Assembly: GCA_036276735.1 (NCBI GenBank)
Contig: DASUOH010000039.1
Coordinates: 62,001 to 126,000, forward strand
Length of the DNA stretch: 64,000 bases
Origin: VRUE01 sp036276735
Lineage (GTDB): Bacteria; Actinomycetota; Thermoleophilia; Solirubrobacterales; 70-9
Reading direction: 5' to 3'
The position numbers and the translations under genes were made by a program. Under the pieces are notes generated by a model, which searched no databases, was not told the DNA's origin, and saw only the letters and a program-made list of their open reading frames with translations. Positions 56,554-64,000 of the stretch are shown piece after piece. Each line of letters begins with the position of its first letter. Position 1 is the stretch's first letter.

Positions 56554-57210
56554 GTGCTCTTCGCGCTCCGCGACGTCAGCTACAGCCGCGACGGCCGTCG
56601 CGTGCTGGACTCGGTCAGCGCCGAGCTGGGCGCCGGCGCTACGGCGATCGTCGGACCGTCCGGGAGCGGCAAGTCGACGCTGCTGAGGTTGCTCAACCGG
56701 CTAAGCGACCCCGAGCGCGGTGAGATCGCCTACCGCGGCCGGCCGCTTCGGGACTACGAGCCGCTGGCGCTGCGGCGCGAGGTCGCCCTCGTCCCACAGC
56801 TGCCGGCGTTGCTCGAGGGAACCGTCGAGGACAACCTTCGCTATGCCGCCCGTCTCGCAGGCGAGGAGTTGGAAGCGGAGCGCTGCCTCGGCCTGGCCGG
56901 TCTGGGCGGCGATTTCGCGGTGCGCGACGTCGGCCGCCTCTCGGTCGGGGAGCAGCAGCGGGCGATGCTGGCGCGAGCGCTCGCCCAGCGCCCCAGCGTG
57001 CTGCTGCTCGACGAGCCCACCTCGGCGCTCGACCACGCGGCCCGCGACGAGGTCGAGGCGACGCTGCTGCGGCTGCGCGGTGAGCTCGAGATCTCGCTCC
57101 TCGTCGTCACCCACGACCCCGCGCAGGCGCGACGACTGGCCGAGCGGGCCCTGCGCCTCGACGCCGGCCGGGTCGTCGCGGGCGGCTCGGTCGAGGAGGT
57201 CGCCCGATGA
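56554..57210 (+). CDS. fetA: ABC transporter ATPase, FetA (YbbL)-like
   Basis: 218 residues. Walker A GPSGSGKSTLLRL, Q-loop ALVPQLPALLEGT, signature LSVGEQQRAMLARAL, Walker B VLLLDEPTSALD, H-loop VTHDPAQ. Signature is SVGEQ rather than SGGQQ, as in FetA-type ATPases. GTG start, as no in-frame ATG lies near. It partners the UPF0014 permease after a 49-bp repeat; the pair is a likely metal (iron) exporter by analogy with E. coli FetAB. Confidence 0.85.
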   Translation: MLFALRDVSYSRDGRRVLDSVSAELGAGATAIVGPSGSGKSTLLRLLNRLSDPERGEIAYRGRPLRDYEPLALRREVALVPQLPALLEGTVEDNLRYAARLAGEELEAERCLGLAGLGGDFAVRDVGRLSVGEQQRAMLARALAQRPSVLLLDEPTSALDHAARDEVEATLLRLRGELEISLLVVTHDPAQARRLAERALRLDAGRVVAGGSVEEVAR

Positions 57211-57211
57211 G

Positions 57212-57260
57212 CTTCCGGTGCGACTTCTGCTCGCTATACGCACATAACTCGCACCGGAAG
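57212..57260 (+). repeat. 49-bp intercistronic palindromic element, copy 3
   Basis: 12-bp perfect arms CTTCCGGTGCGA / TCGCACCGGAAG with centre TTCTGCTCGCTATACGCACA. It starts directly after the TGA of the ATPase gene and its right end (GGAAGGA) is 6 nt from the next ATG, again acting as the ribosome-binding site. Confidence 0.9.
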
Positions 57261-57268
57261 GATTCGCG

Positions 57269-58036
57269 ATGACCTCGATCGACGTCTCGCTCGGGCAGGT
57301 CGCGGCGGCGCTGACCCTCGTCGCGCTCGCGGCGGCGATCTCGCGCTGGCAGCGTGCCGAGCTGGAGGGCGACATCCTCGTGGCGACCGTCCGCTCCTTC
57401 GTCCAGCTGACCGCGATCGGCTTCGCGATCGAGGCGATCTTCGAGGCCGACACGATCTGGCTGGTGCTGGCGCTGCTCACCGTCATGGTCGTGTTCGGCG
57501 CGCTCACCGCCCGCCGCCGCGCCGACCGCGTGCCCGGCGCCTTCCTCCCGCTGCTGGTCGCTCTGACCGTCGCAGGCGCGACGACGCTCGGGCTCGTCGT
57601 CGCGCTCGGCATCTTCGAGCCGGAGGCTCGCTACCTCGTGCCGGTCGGGGGCATGGTGATCGGCAACGCGATGACGGCCGCCGCGGTCGGTCTCAACCGG
57701 CTCGGCGACGAGGTGGCCGACTCCCGAGCGCAGATCGAGGCCACGCTGGCGCTCGGTGCGACGGCGCGCGAGGCGGCGGCGCCGATCGTCCGCCGCGCCC
57801 TGCGCTCGGGCACGATCGCGCTGGTCGACTCGACCAAGACGACCGGCCTCATCTTCTTCCCGGGCACGATGGTTGGCATGCTGCTTGCCGGCGCCGAACC
57901 GGTCGACGCCGTGCGGCTGCAGCTAATCCTCCTCTACGCGCTGCTTGGCAGCGTCGCAATTGCCGCCCTCCTCGCCACGACGCTGGCCTACCGCAACTTC
58001 TTCACGCCGGCCCAGCAGCTGCGAGACCTCGGCTAG
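57269..58036 (+). CDS. fetB: UPF0014/FetB-type permease
   Basis: 255 residues with about seven membrane helices and the family segments AVGLNRLGDEVADSRAQIEA, LALGATAREAAAP, DSTKTTGLIFFPGTMVGMLL. E. coli FetB exports iron with FetA; the adjacent ATPase supports this. The stop overlaps the convergent anti-sigma-like gene by 4 bp (CTAG). Confidence 0.88.
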   Translation: MTSIDVSLGQVAAALTLVALAAAISRWQRAELEGDILVATVRSFVQLTAIGFAIEAIFEADTIWLVLALLTVMVVFGALTARRRADRVPGAFLPLLVALTVAGATTLGLVVALGIFEPEARYLVPVGGMVIGNAMTAAAVGLNRLGDEVADSRAQIEATLALGATAREAAAPIVRRALRSGTIALVDSTKTTGLIFFPGTMVGMLLAGAEPVDAVRLQLILLYALLGSVAIAALLATTLAYRNFFTPAQQLRDLG

Positions 58037-59247
58037 GGACAGCACCAGCCCTCCAGGCGCGGGAACACGGCCATGTCGGGCTCCATGCCGGGGCTGAACT
58101 CGGCAGAGATGCCGCCGATCGCCCGCACGCGACCGCGTCCGTCGGCCGGGATGAAGAGCCACTGGTCGGCAGCCGGCCAGGGCAGCAGCAGGCGCTCGCT
58201 GTTCGGGGACCAGGCGAAGCCCGCGAGGGGGCCGGGGGCCCTGAAGAGGCCGCGGGTCCCGCCGCCCGCCGGGTCGATCAGCACCAGCTCGCTGCGAGCC
58301 GGACGAGCGCCGTCGCCCGGCCGGCTGAGAAGCGCCGCGATCGTCTCCCCGCCGGGTGAGAACGAGGCGCCGGCGACGGTGCTCGCGGGGGGGAGGGGCA
58401 GGCGACGGGGCGCGCCGAGCGCGAGGCGGCCGACGAGCTTGCTGGTGCCGACGTCGTGGACCAGGAGGGCGTCCCGCGTCGCGACGAGCAGGCTGGAACC
58501 GTCCGGTGCCCAGGTCACGGCGCGGGCGGCCGCGCTCGCCTCGGTTGAGCCGAGGATCTCGCCCGTGTCGGCGTTGCGGACGACGACCTCGCCGTCCGCA
58601 TCGGCGTAGGCGAGCACGTGAGGGCCGCCGGGTACCCACGCCGCCGCCACGGCCGCGATGCCTCGGGCGAGCGGTCGGTCGCCGCTGCCGTCCCCGCCTA
58701 CGACGCGCAGCGTTCGGCCGGCTCGATAGGCGATCCGGAACCCGGACGGGGACCAGCGTGGGTCGGCCACGGAGGCGGTCGCCGAGATCGACCAGCGGAC
58801 CGTGCCGTCGGGCTCGATGGCGCTCAGCGTCCGGCCCGAGGCGGCCACCGCGAAGAGGCCGCGCGGCGACCACGTCGCCTCCTCGTAGGCGCCGAGCAGA
58901 CGGCGCGAGCCGTCCGCCTGGACCGCCCAGGCGCCTTGAGGAGAGGTGACGAGCAGCCGGCCGCCGCCCGGGATCTCGGTCAGCGCCGGCTCGGCGTCGC
59001 GGACGCCGACGGTAAGGGCGTCGTCGATCCAGTCGCGGACCGCGGCGCCGGCGGGCGAGAGGATCACGGCGAGCAAAAGGGTCGCGCCGGCCAGCGCCAG
59101 CGCCAGCCGACGAGGAGCCGGGCGACGGCGATCGGGCTGTCGGTCGGCGAAGGCGCTTTCGAGCATCGCACGGCCGTGGCGCTCGGCGTCCTCCGCGCCT
59201 GGGACGGGCGTCTCGCGAAGCAGGTCTCGCAGCCGCTGCTCGTTCAT
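58033..59247 (-). CDS. Putative membrane anti-sigma factor with WD40/TolB-like propeller
   Basis: 404 residues. A short cytoplasmic N-terminus (MNEQRLRDLLRETPVPGAED, anti-sigma-like), one membrane helix (LALALAGATLLLAVILSPAG), then repeated propeller blades outside (WSPSGFRIAYRAGRTLRV, WAPDGSSLLVATRDALLV, WSPNSERLLLPWPAADQW). Translationally coupled (ATGA) to the sigma factor gene, which argues that it holds that factor. The canonical zinc-binding His-Cys motif is absent; a CC pair sits at the extreme C-terminus. Confidence 0.75.
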   Translation of the reverse strand: MNEQRLRDLLRETPVPGAEDAERHGRAMLESAFADRQPDRRRPAPRRLALALAGATLLLAVILSPAGAAVRDWIDDALTVGVRDAEPALTEIPGGGRLLVTSPQGAWAVQADGSRRLLGAYEEATWSPRGLFAVAASGRTLSAIEPDGTVRWSISATASVADPRWSPSGFRIAYRAGRTLRVVGGDGSGDRPLARGIAAVAAAWVPGGPHVLAYADADGEVVVRNADTGEILGSTEASAAARAVTWAPDGSSLLVATRDALLVHDVGTSKLVGRLALGAPRRLPLPPASTVAGASFSPGGETIAALLSRPGDGARPARSELVLIDPAGGGTRGLFRAPGPLAGFAWSPNSERLLLPWPAADQWLFIPADGRGRVRAIGGISAEFSPGMEPDMAVFPRLEGWCCP

Positions 59248-59765
59248 CGCGCCGCCTCCGCTTCCAGCAGGGCGCCGAGCCGGTCGAGGGCGCGGCGCAG
59301 GCGCGAGTTGACCGTGCCGCGCGGCACCTTCAGCATCCGCGCGATCTCGCCCGGCGTGTAGTCGAGGAGGTAGCGGAGCACGACGACCGCGCGCTGCTCG
59401 GCGGGAAGCTGCGCGAGCGCACTCATCGCCTCATCTCCAATCTGCTCGTCGGGGGGTGGGGCGGGCACATCGTCGGGCTCTTCTGCCCCACGGCGAAGCG
59501 CCTCGCGACGTGACCAGTCGATCGCCCGGTTGACGACGATCCGGTGCAACCACGGGCCGAAGGGTCGGCGCCGGTCGAAGCGGTCGAGCGCGTCGACCGC
59601 GGCGAGGAAGGCCTCCTGGGCGACGTCCTCCGCCGCGGCGCTGTCGTGGACGACCAGATAGGCCGCGCGGTGGGCGCGCGGCCAGTGGGCGTCGTAGAGC
59701 GCGGTGAGCGCCTCACGCGACCCGGCTTGGGCTTCGCGCACGAGCTTGCGGTCCCGCTCAACCAA
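59244..59765 (-). CDS. ECF-type sigma-70 factor
   Basis: 173 residues from the TTG at 59765 with GGGAGG 9 nt upstream; a GTG at 59786 is the longer alternative. Region 2 (VREAQAGSREALTALYDAHW, AAEDVAQEAFLAAVDALDRF) and region 4 (LPAEQRAVVVLRYLLDYTPG, VPRGTVNSRLRRALDRL) are both clear. It directs a stress or envelope regulon. The next gene downstream is its likely anti-sigma factor. Confidence 0.93.
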   Translation of the reverse strand: MVERDRKLVREAQAGSREALTALYDAHWPRAHRAAYLVVHDSAAAEDVAQEAFLAAVDALDRFDRRRPFGPWLHRIVVNRAIDWSRREALRRGAEEPDDVPAPPPDEQIGDEAMSALAQLPAEQRAVVVLRYLLDYTPGEIARMLKVPRGTVNSRLRRALDRLGALLEAEAAR

Positions 59766-59789
59766 GCCCGATTTCCTCCCACGCACATC

Positions 59790-60620
59790 TCAATCTTCGC
59801 CGACCCTCGCGACCGAGCGCCCGATGCGGACCAGCGCCCGCTCCAGCGAGACCTCGCGCGCCTCCGCCAGCGGGCCGCGCGGCAGCTCGACCACGAACGA
59901 GCTGCCGCGCGCGAGCTGCCGGTTCTGCCAATGCGGCGCCGTGCCCGTCGGCCACGGCATTCGGCGGAAGGGCACGCCGGCGAGGCGGGCGTAGCGGCGC
60001 GCGTCCGGCACGCTGCGGCCCCAGGCACGGACGAGCGGGCGTGGAGCGTGGTGCTGGTGGAACCAGATCGTCACCTCGGGCCGCAGGCGGCGGACGATTC
60101 GCGCCGCAAGCCGCGTCTCGGGCTCGGAGAAGGGGCGGAGGCCGGAATGTTCGGGGTCGCCCCGTTCGCCGATCGGCTCCCAGCCAGCGGCGAAGTTGCG
60201 GTTGAGGTCGACGCCGCGCCCGTTGAGGCGGGTCTCCAGCGCGAAGCCGTCGGGGTTGAGGTTCGGCACTACATAGATGTCGGAATGGGGGTCCGGGCAG
60301 TAGGAGGTGATCTGGGTGAGGGGCCGCAGGATGCGGCCACCGCACTCGTCGCCGTGGATGCAGCCGAACGCGAGGACCTCGCCCTCGATGGTGGAGATCC
60401 CGTACTGGCGGAGGACGATCGGCCGCCCTTCGGCCGAGCGGCCGACGACGCCGACTCGGCTGCCCGGGGTGCGAACCTGCTGCGAGAAGACCGAGGGGAC
60501 CGACGGCGCCTCAGCGACCTGGCGCGCCCCCGCACCGGGGAGCGATTGGGCCGCGCCGATCAGGACGACTCCGGCGACGATCCCGGCGAGCAAGGCGGTG
60601 AGGAGATGGCGATGCCTCAT
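59790..60620 (-). CDS. Exported M14-family zinc carboxypeptidase
   Basis: 276 residues from the ATG that overlaps the upstream stop (ATGA). Signal/anchor (LLTALLAGIVAGVVLIGAAQ), then the M14 set: zinc His-Glu in GCIHGDECGG, Arg/Asn pair VPNLNPDGFALETRLNGRGV with DLNRNF, zinc His in WFHQHH, and catalytic Glu in SFVVELP. It is expected to trim peptides such as murein stems outside the membrane. Member of a four-gene operon ending in the sigma and anti-sigma genes. Confidence 0.88.
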   Translation of the reverse strand: MRHRHLLTALLAGIVAGVVLIGAAQSLPGAGARQVAEAPSVPSVFSQQVRTPGSRVGVVGRSAEGRPIVLRQYGISTIEGEVLAFGCIHGDECGGRILRPLTQITSYCPDPHSDIYVVPNLNPDGFALETRLNGRGVDLNRNFAAGWEPIGERGDPEHSGLRPFSEPETRLAARIVRRLRPEVTIWFHQHHAPRPLVRAWGRSVPDARRYARLAGVPFRRMPWPTGTAPHWQNRQLARGSSFVVELPRGPLAEAREVSLERALVRIGRSVARVGED

Positions 60621-61663
60621 GCGGGCGCGCCCCCTCGGCGCCTTCCCCGGGTCGCGCCCGCGAGGACGACGAGGAAGAGCGCCGCCGCGATGCTGATTGC
60701 GGGCCACGGCACGGCGCTTCCCACGCCGGCTGCCTCGACGTCCGGTTTGGCGACCTCGAAGCTCTCGGTGTCCACGGTCAGCAGCGCGCGGGCGGCAGGG
60801 GGGCCGAGCCGGTGCTTTAGAACCACCAGCTCGCGCCCTCCGCCGCGGACCTGGAGGTGAAGCAGATAGTGGTGCCGCTGCTTCACCTTCGCAAGCTGCG
60901 GGAGGTCGATGCAGACGGCCGTGCGGTCGACCGTGTCGAGTGCGTGGATGAACGGCTCGTCGTCGCTGCCGTCGTAGAGCGTGTAGGCCCAGCGACCGTC
61001 GGGGCTGCTCGCCCGGCTCAGCGGCAGACCGGCCATCTCCTCCTGCGGCTCGTCGGGATCGACGATCGGCTTGGGGAGCAGCCGACGATCGTCGACGTCG
61101 TAGGCGCGGACCGCGTAGTCAGTCAGATACTCAGGGCCGTTGTTCTCCGGGAAGCGCTGGATCAGGTAGAGGATCGAGCCGTCCGGAGAGAGCGCGTCGA
61201 AGCTGAAGTCACCCCGCAGCGATATGTGGGTGACCGCCGGGCTCGGAGCGCGACGGCGCGCTCTGAACCACTCCCGCCTGCGCTGCAGGCGCTCCGTGTC
61301 GAGCACCGCGAAGCTCGACGTTCGCGGCGGAAATTGCCGCGTCAGGCGGGGGAGGACGAGGGTCCCGCCGTCGGCGGAGAGCCCTCCGGCCGTGCCGTCG
61401 AAAGCCACTGCCGGCACGAAGAAGCTGCCGCGCAGGTGCCACCAGCGGGTCAGCCGACCGTCGTGGCGCTCGACCTGGGCGACCATCGTCAGGGCGTCCG
61501 GTGGACCGGGCGAGATTGCGACGTAGCGGTGTTCGCCGCCGGGGACGACGACCCCGCCCGGCGCCGGGATCGAGCCGACCCCCTTGGCCGCGGCCGTGTC
61601 GGCGGCAGCGGCGAGCGCGACCAGTGCGAGCAACGTGGCGACCAACAGCTCCCTCTTCGTCAT
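60617..61663 (-). CDS. Exported beta-propeller protein with C-terminal membrane anchor
   Basis: 348 residues from the ATG at 61663, preceded by GAGGAGGAGAG; a longer frame to 61684 exists. Signal peptide (LLVATLLALVALAAAADTAAA), a propeller-like middle (FDALSPDGSILYLIQR, ASSPDGRWAYTLYDGSDDEP) and a C-terminal helix (ISIAAALFLVVLAGATRGRR). The topology is a surface propeller on a membrane stalk. First gene of the sigma-factor operon; it may sense or hold an envelope ligand. Function unknown. Confidence 0.7.
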   Translation of the reverse strand: MTKRELLVATLLALVALAAAADTAAAKGVGSIPAPGGVVVPGGEHRYVAISPGPPDALTMVAQVERHDGRLTRWWHLRGSFFVPAVAFDGTAGGLSADGGTLVLPRLTRQFPPRTSSFAVLDTERLQRRREWFRARRRAPSPAVTHISLRGDFSFDALSPDGSILYLIQRFPENNGPEYLTDYAVRAYDVDDRRLLPKPIVDPDEPQEEMAGLPLSRASSPDGRWAYTLYDGSDDEPFIHALDTVDRTAVCIDLPQLAKVKQRHHYLLHLQVRGGGRELVVLKHRLGPPAARALLTVDTESFEVAKPDVEAAGVGSAVPWPAISIAAALFLVVLAGATRGRRRGGAPA

Positions 61664-61737
61664 CTCTCCTCCTCGGGTGGGCATTCACCACGGGTACGGA
61701 CGAGGTGAGGCGAGAGGTCCATGCGAGACTGCCGCTC

Positions 61738-63180
61738 GTGACCCGCCAGCAGCGTTTGACGCTGGTCGCGACGATCCTCGGCTCGACGGTCGTCTTCCTC
61801 GACTCGACCGTCGTCAACGTCGCCCTGCCGGCTGTCGCCGACGACCTCGACGCCGGCCTCGCCGGGCAGCAGTGGGTGGTCGAGGCCTACATGCTGACCC
61901 TGGTCTCCCTCCTCCTGGTCGGCGGCTCGCTGGGCGATCGGCTGGGGCGGCGGCGGGTGTTCGTCGCGGGGCTGCTCGCCTTCGGCCTCACCTCGGCGCT
62001 TTGCGCCGTGGCGCCCAGCGATGAGTTTTTGGTCGGTGCGCGGGCGCTGCAGGGGATCGCCGGCGCGCTGCTGGTGCCCGGCTCGCTGGCGATCGTCGCG
62101 GCGACCTTCGAGGGCGAGGCGCGAGGCCGCGCGGTCGGGATCTGGACCGCCTGGACCGGCATCGCCACCGTCTTCGGGCCGGCCGGGGGCGGGGCGCTGA
62201 TCGAGTTGCTCTCCTGGCGCGCGATTTTCTGGGTGAACATCCCACTGATCGCCGCCACCGTCGCGCTGACGCTGCGCGTGGTGGCGGAGAGCCGCGACCC
62301 GGAGGCGTTCCGCGGCGTCGACTGGCCCGGGATCCTGCTCTCCGCCGCCGGCTTCGGCGGCCCCGTCTTCGCCCTGATCGAAGCGCCGAACCTCGGCTGG
62401 GGCGACCCCGCGGTCTGGCTGTCGCTCGCCTTCGGCGTCGCCTGCTTCGCCCTCTTCCTGCTTCGCGAGGCCCGCGCCCGTCAGCCGATGCTCGACCTCG
62501 GTCTGTTTCGGATCCGCAACTTCTGGGTCGCCAACCTGACCACGTTGAGCGCCTACGCCGGCCTGATCGGCGGCCTCTTCTTCCTCACCCTGTTCCTGCA
62601 GCAGGTGAGCGGCTACTCGCCGCTCGAGGCCGGGCTGGCGACGACTCCGATCTCGGTGATCCTCTTCCTGCTGTCGCCGCGTTTCGGTCGCCTCGCCTCT
62701 TCGCTCGGGCCACGCCTGCCGATGAGCGTCGGGCCGATTGTCGGGGGCCTGGGGCTGCTGCTGATGCTGCGGATCGACGCCGGCGCCGACTACCTGCCCG
62801 ACGTGCTGCCCGGCGTCCTCGTCTTCAGTCTGGGCCTGGCGGCGACCGTGGCGCCGTTGACCGCGACCGTGCTCGACTCGGTTGAGGAGCGCCAGGTCGG
62901 CATCGCCTCCGGGGTCAACAACGGCGTCTCCCGCATCGCCGGGTTGCTGGCGATTGCCGTGCTCGGGGTGGTCATCTCGGCCAAGTTCGGCGCCGCGGTC
63001 GGCGGCGACCCCGGCAGCAACCCGCTGACCGCGAGCGAGCCGGACGCCTCGACTGCCGCCTTCCACCTCGGCATCGCGATCGCCGGGCTGCTGATGATCG
63101 CGGGGGGAGTCGTCGCGGCGCTGGGAATAGAAAACCGACCGCGGCGCGACGCGGCGACCCGCGCCGCCACGGCCGCGTAG
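61738..63180 (+). CDS. DHA2-type MFS multidrug exporter
   Basis: 480 residues with 14 predicted membrane helices. Motifs: FLDSTVVNVALPAV (helix 1), LGDRLGRRRVF (loop 2-3), ARALQGIAGALLVPGSLAIV, and motif C-like GPAGGGALIE. Belongs to the EmrB/QacA subfamily of proton-driven drug exporters. The GTG at 61738 was chosen because it precedes the first helix; an in-frame GTG at 61705 is possible. Divergent from the sigma operon. Confidence 0.92.
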   Translation: MTRQQRLTLVATILGSTVVFLDSTVVNVALPAVADDLDAGLAGQQWVVEAYMLTLVSLLLVGGSLGDRLGRRRVFVAGLLAFGLTSALCAVAPSDEFLVGARALQGIAGALLVPGSLAIVAATFEGEARGRAVGIWTAWTGIATVFGPAGGGALIELLSWRAIFWVNIPLIAATVALTLRVVAESRDPEAFRGVDWPGILLSAAGFGGPVFALIEAPNLGWGDPAVWLSLAFGVACFALFLLREARARQPMLDLGLFRIRNFWVANLTTLSAYAGLIGGLFFLTLFLQQVSGYSPLEAGLATTPISVILFLLSPRFGRLASSLGPRLPMSVGPIVGGLGLLLMLRIDAGADYLPDVLPGVLVFSLGLAATVAPLTATVLDSVEERQVGIASGVNNGVSRIAGLLAIAVLGVVISAKFGAAVGGDPGSNPLTASEPDASTAAFHLGIAIAGLLMIAGGVVAALGIENRPRRDAATRAATAA

Positions 63181-63192
63181 GCTGCGCGACCG

Positions 63193-64000
63193 ATGGCGAA
63201 GCCGATCATCTTCTCCGGCATCCAGCCGACCGGCCGCAAGCACCTCGGCAACTACATCGGCGCGATCCGCCAGTACGTCGACGGACAGGAGCGCGGCGAC
63301 CCGGCGATCTTCTGCATCGTCGACCTGCACGCGATCTCGGTCGCCTACGACCCGGCCGAGCTGCGCGAGCGCCTCTACGACACGACGGCGATCCTGCTCG
63401 CGGCCGGGCTCGACCCCGACCGTTGCATCCTCTTCCGCCAGTCCGACGTCCGCGAGCACGCCGAGCTGACCTGGCTGCTCTCAGCCGTTACCTCGCACGG
63501 CGACCTCAACCGGATGCACCAGTTCAAGGACAAGTCGGCGCGCCAGCGTGAGCTGGTCTCGGCGGCGCTCTTCTTCTACCCGGTGCTGATGGCCGCCGAC
63601 GTGCTCGCCTACCGGGCCACCGAGGTACCGGTCGGCGACGACCAGCGCCAGCACGTCGAGCTGATGCGGGAGGTCGCCCGCCGCTTCAACGATCGCTTCG
63701 GCGAGACGCTGGTCGTGCCCGAGTTCCGCATCCCCGAGGTCGGCGCGCGGATCATGGACCTGCAGGAGCCCGAGCGGAAGATGTCGACGACCGCCTCGAG
63801 CGACGCGGGGACGATTTATGTCCTCGACGAGCCCGGCGCGATTCGCAAGAAGCTCGGCAGCGCTGTGACCGACTCGGGCCGCGAGGTGGTCCGGGCTCCC
63901 GACAAGCCGGGGATCGCCAACCTGATCGAGATCCTCGCCGTCGCCCGCGGCCTCGACCCCTCCGCGGTCGAGGCCGAGTTCGAGGGCGCCGGCTACGGCG
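63193..64000 (+). CDS. trpS: Tryptophanyl-tRNA synthetase, 3' end outside window
   Basis: About 269 residues are visible and the frame is open at base 64000. Class I synthetase: IIFSGIQPTGRKHLGNYIGA (HIGH equivalent KHLGN), FCIVDLHAIS, DVLAYRATEVPVGDDQRQHVE, and the KMSKS loop as RKMSTTASSD. It charges tRNA-Trp. The C-terminal anticodon-binding helices are mostly cut off. It starts 12 bp after the MFS gene. Confidence 0.96.
   Translation, partial: MAKPIIFSGIQPTGRKHLGNYIGAIRQYVDGQERGDPAIFCIVDLHAISVAYDPAELRERLYDTTAILLAAGLDPDRCILFRQSDVREHAELTWLLSAVTSHGDLNRMHQFKDKSARQRELVSAALFFYPVLMAADVLAYRATEVPVGDDQRQHVELMREVARRFNDRFGETLVVPEFRIPEVGARIMDLQEPERKMSTTASSDAGTIYVLDEPGAIRKKLGSAVTDSGREVVRAPDKPGIANLIEILAVARGLDPSAVEAEFEGAGYG

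Noticed and set aside
1..64000. CRISPR arrays, rRNA genes, transposase genes, integrase or prophage genes
   Set aside because: None seen on either strand; the repeats found are too few and too dispersed for CRISPR.

Overview
The window is a GC-rich bacterial chromosome segment. I infer an actinobacterium of the class Thermoleophilia, order Solirubrobacterales or a relative. Support comes from the gene content rather than from any search: a murE with the DNPR signature of meso-diaminopimelate enzymes, a division and cell-wall cluster without ftsA, a secreted family starting with an 'ALFVALGGT' segment, expanded winged-helix regulators, Ku plus a LigD-type polymerase, frequent GTG starts and pervasive ATGA stop/start overlaps.

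Region 1 (1-10.6 kb) is mainly one minus-strand operon that looks like a small specialised-metabolite cluster. In transcription order it holds a tRNA with a UGU anticodon, an arginyl-tRNA synthetase paralogue, a fused aminodeoxychorismate synthase, a GNAT acetyltransferase, a histone-deacetylase-fold amidohydrolase, an AroQ-type chorismate mutase, a cytochrome P450 and an MbtG/SidA-type N-hydroxylase. The genes overlap or nearly abut. A lipoprotein with PQQ-type propeller repeats follows with its own promoter. Region 2 (10.7-16.1 kb) is accessory: two paralogous winged-helix regulators around an SDR enzyme, a tiny ORF, a TPR protein, a secreted serine protease coupled to a shortened antitoxin-like ORF, a secreted family protein and a frameshifted small gene.

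Region 3 (16.1-22.4 kb) is a cobalamin-riboswitch-controlled uptake operon: two exported DUF4430 proteins, EcfT, two EcfA ATPases, and an S-component fused to an alpha/alpha-barrel (prenyltransferase-repeat) domain. The DUF4430 fold and the alpha/alpha barrel are the two halves of animal intrinsic factor and transcobalamin, so this resembles a split bacterial version. A tRNA-like gene with a long variable arm and an apparent 8+4 acceptor/T-stem geometry follows at 22.6-22.7 kb.

Region 4 (22.8-32.6 kb) carries a nitroreductase, glpD, a transaldolase-family enzyme, a degenerate Rho-like protein, a DUF192 protein, and a two-component system coupled to a pilin-less Tad/Flp assembly set (SAF/CpaB, CpaF, TadB, TadC).

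Region 5 (32.6-48.9 kb) is the dcw cluster: mraZ, rsmH, ftsL-like, ftsI, murE, murF, mraY, murD, ftsW, murG, murC, murB, ftsQ, ftsZ. A PIN toxin-antitoxin pair with its own operator palindrome sits on the opposite strand between mraY and murD. Region 6 (48.9-53.4 kb) is the glycine cleavage system gcvT-gcvH-gcvPA-gcvPB. Region 7 (53.4-64 kb) has an archaeal-type ATPase behind two palindromes, LigD polymerase and Ku, a FetAB-like transporter, a four-gene operon with an ECF sigma factor and a propeller-bearing putative anti-sigma factor, a DHA2-type MFS exporter, and a trpS that runs off the end.

Two short repeat families cross these regions. One is a 49-bp palindromic element found three times exactly between cistrons. 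The other is a 30-40 bp element found twice inside genes and once at a stop codon.
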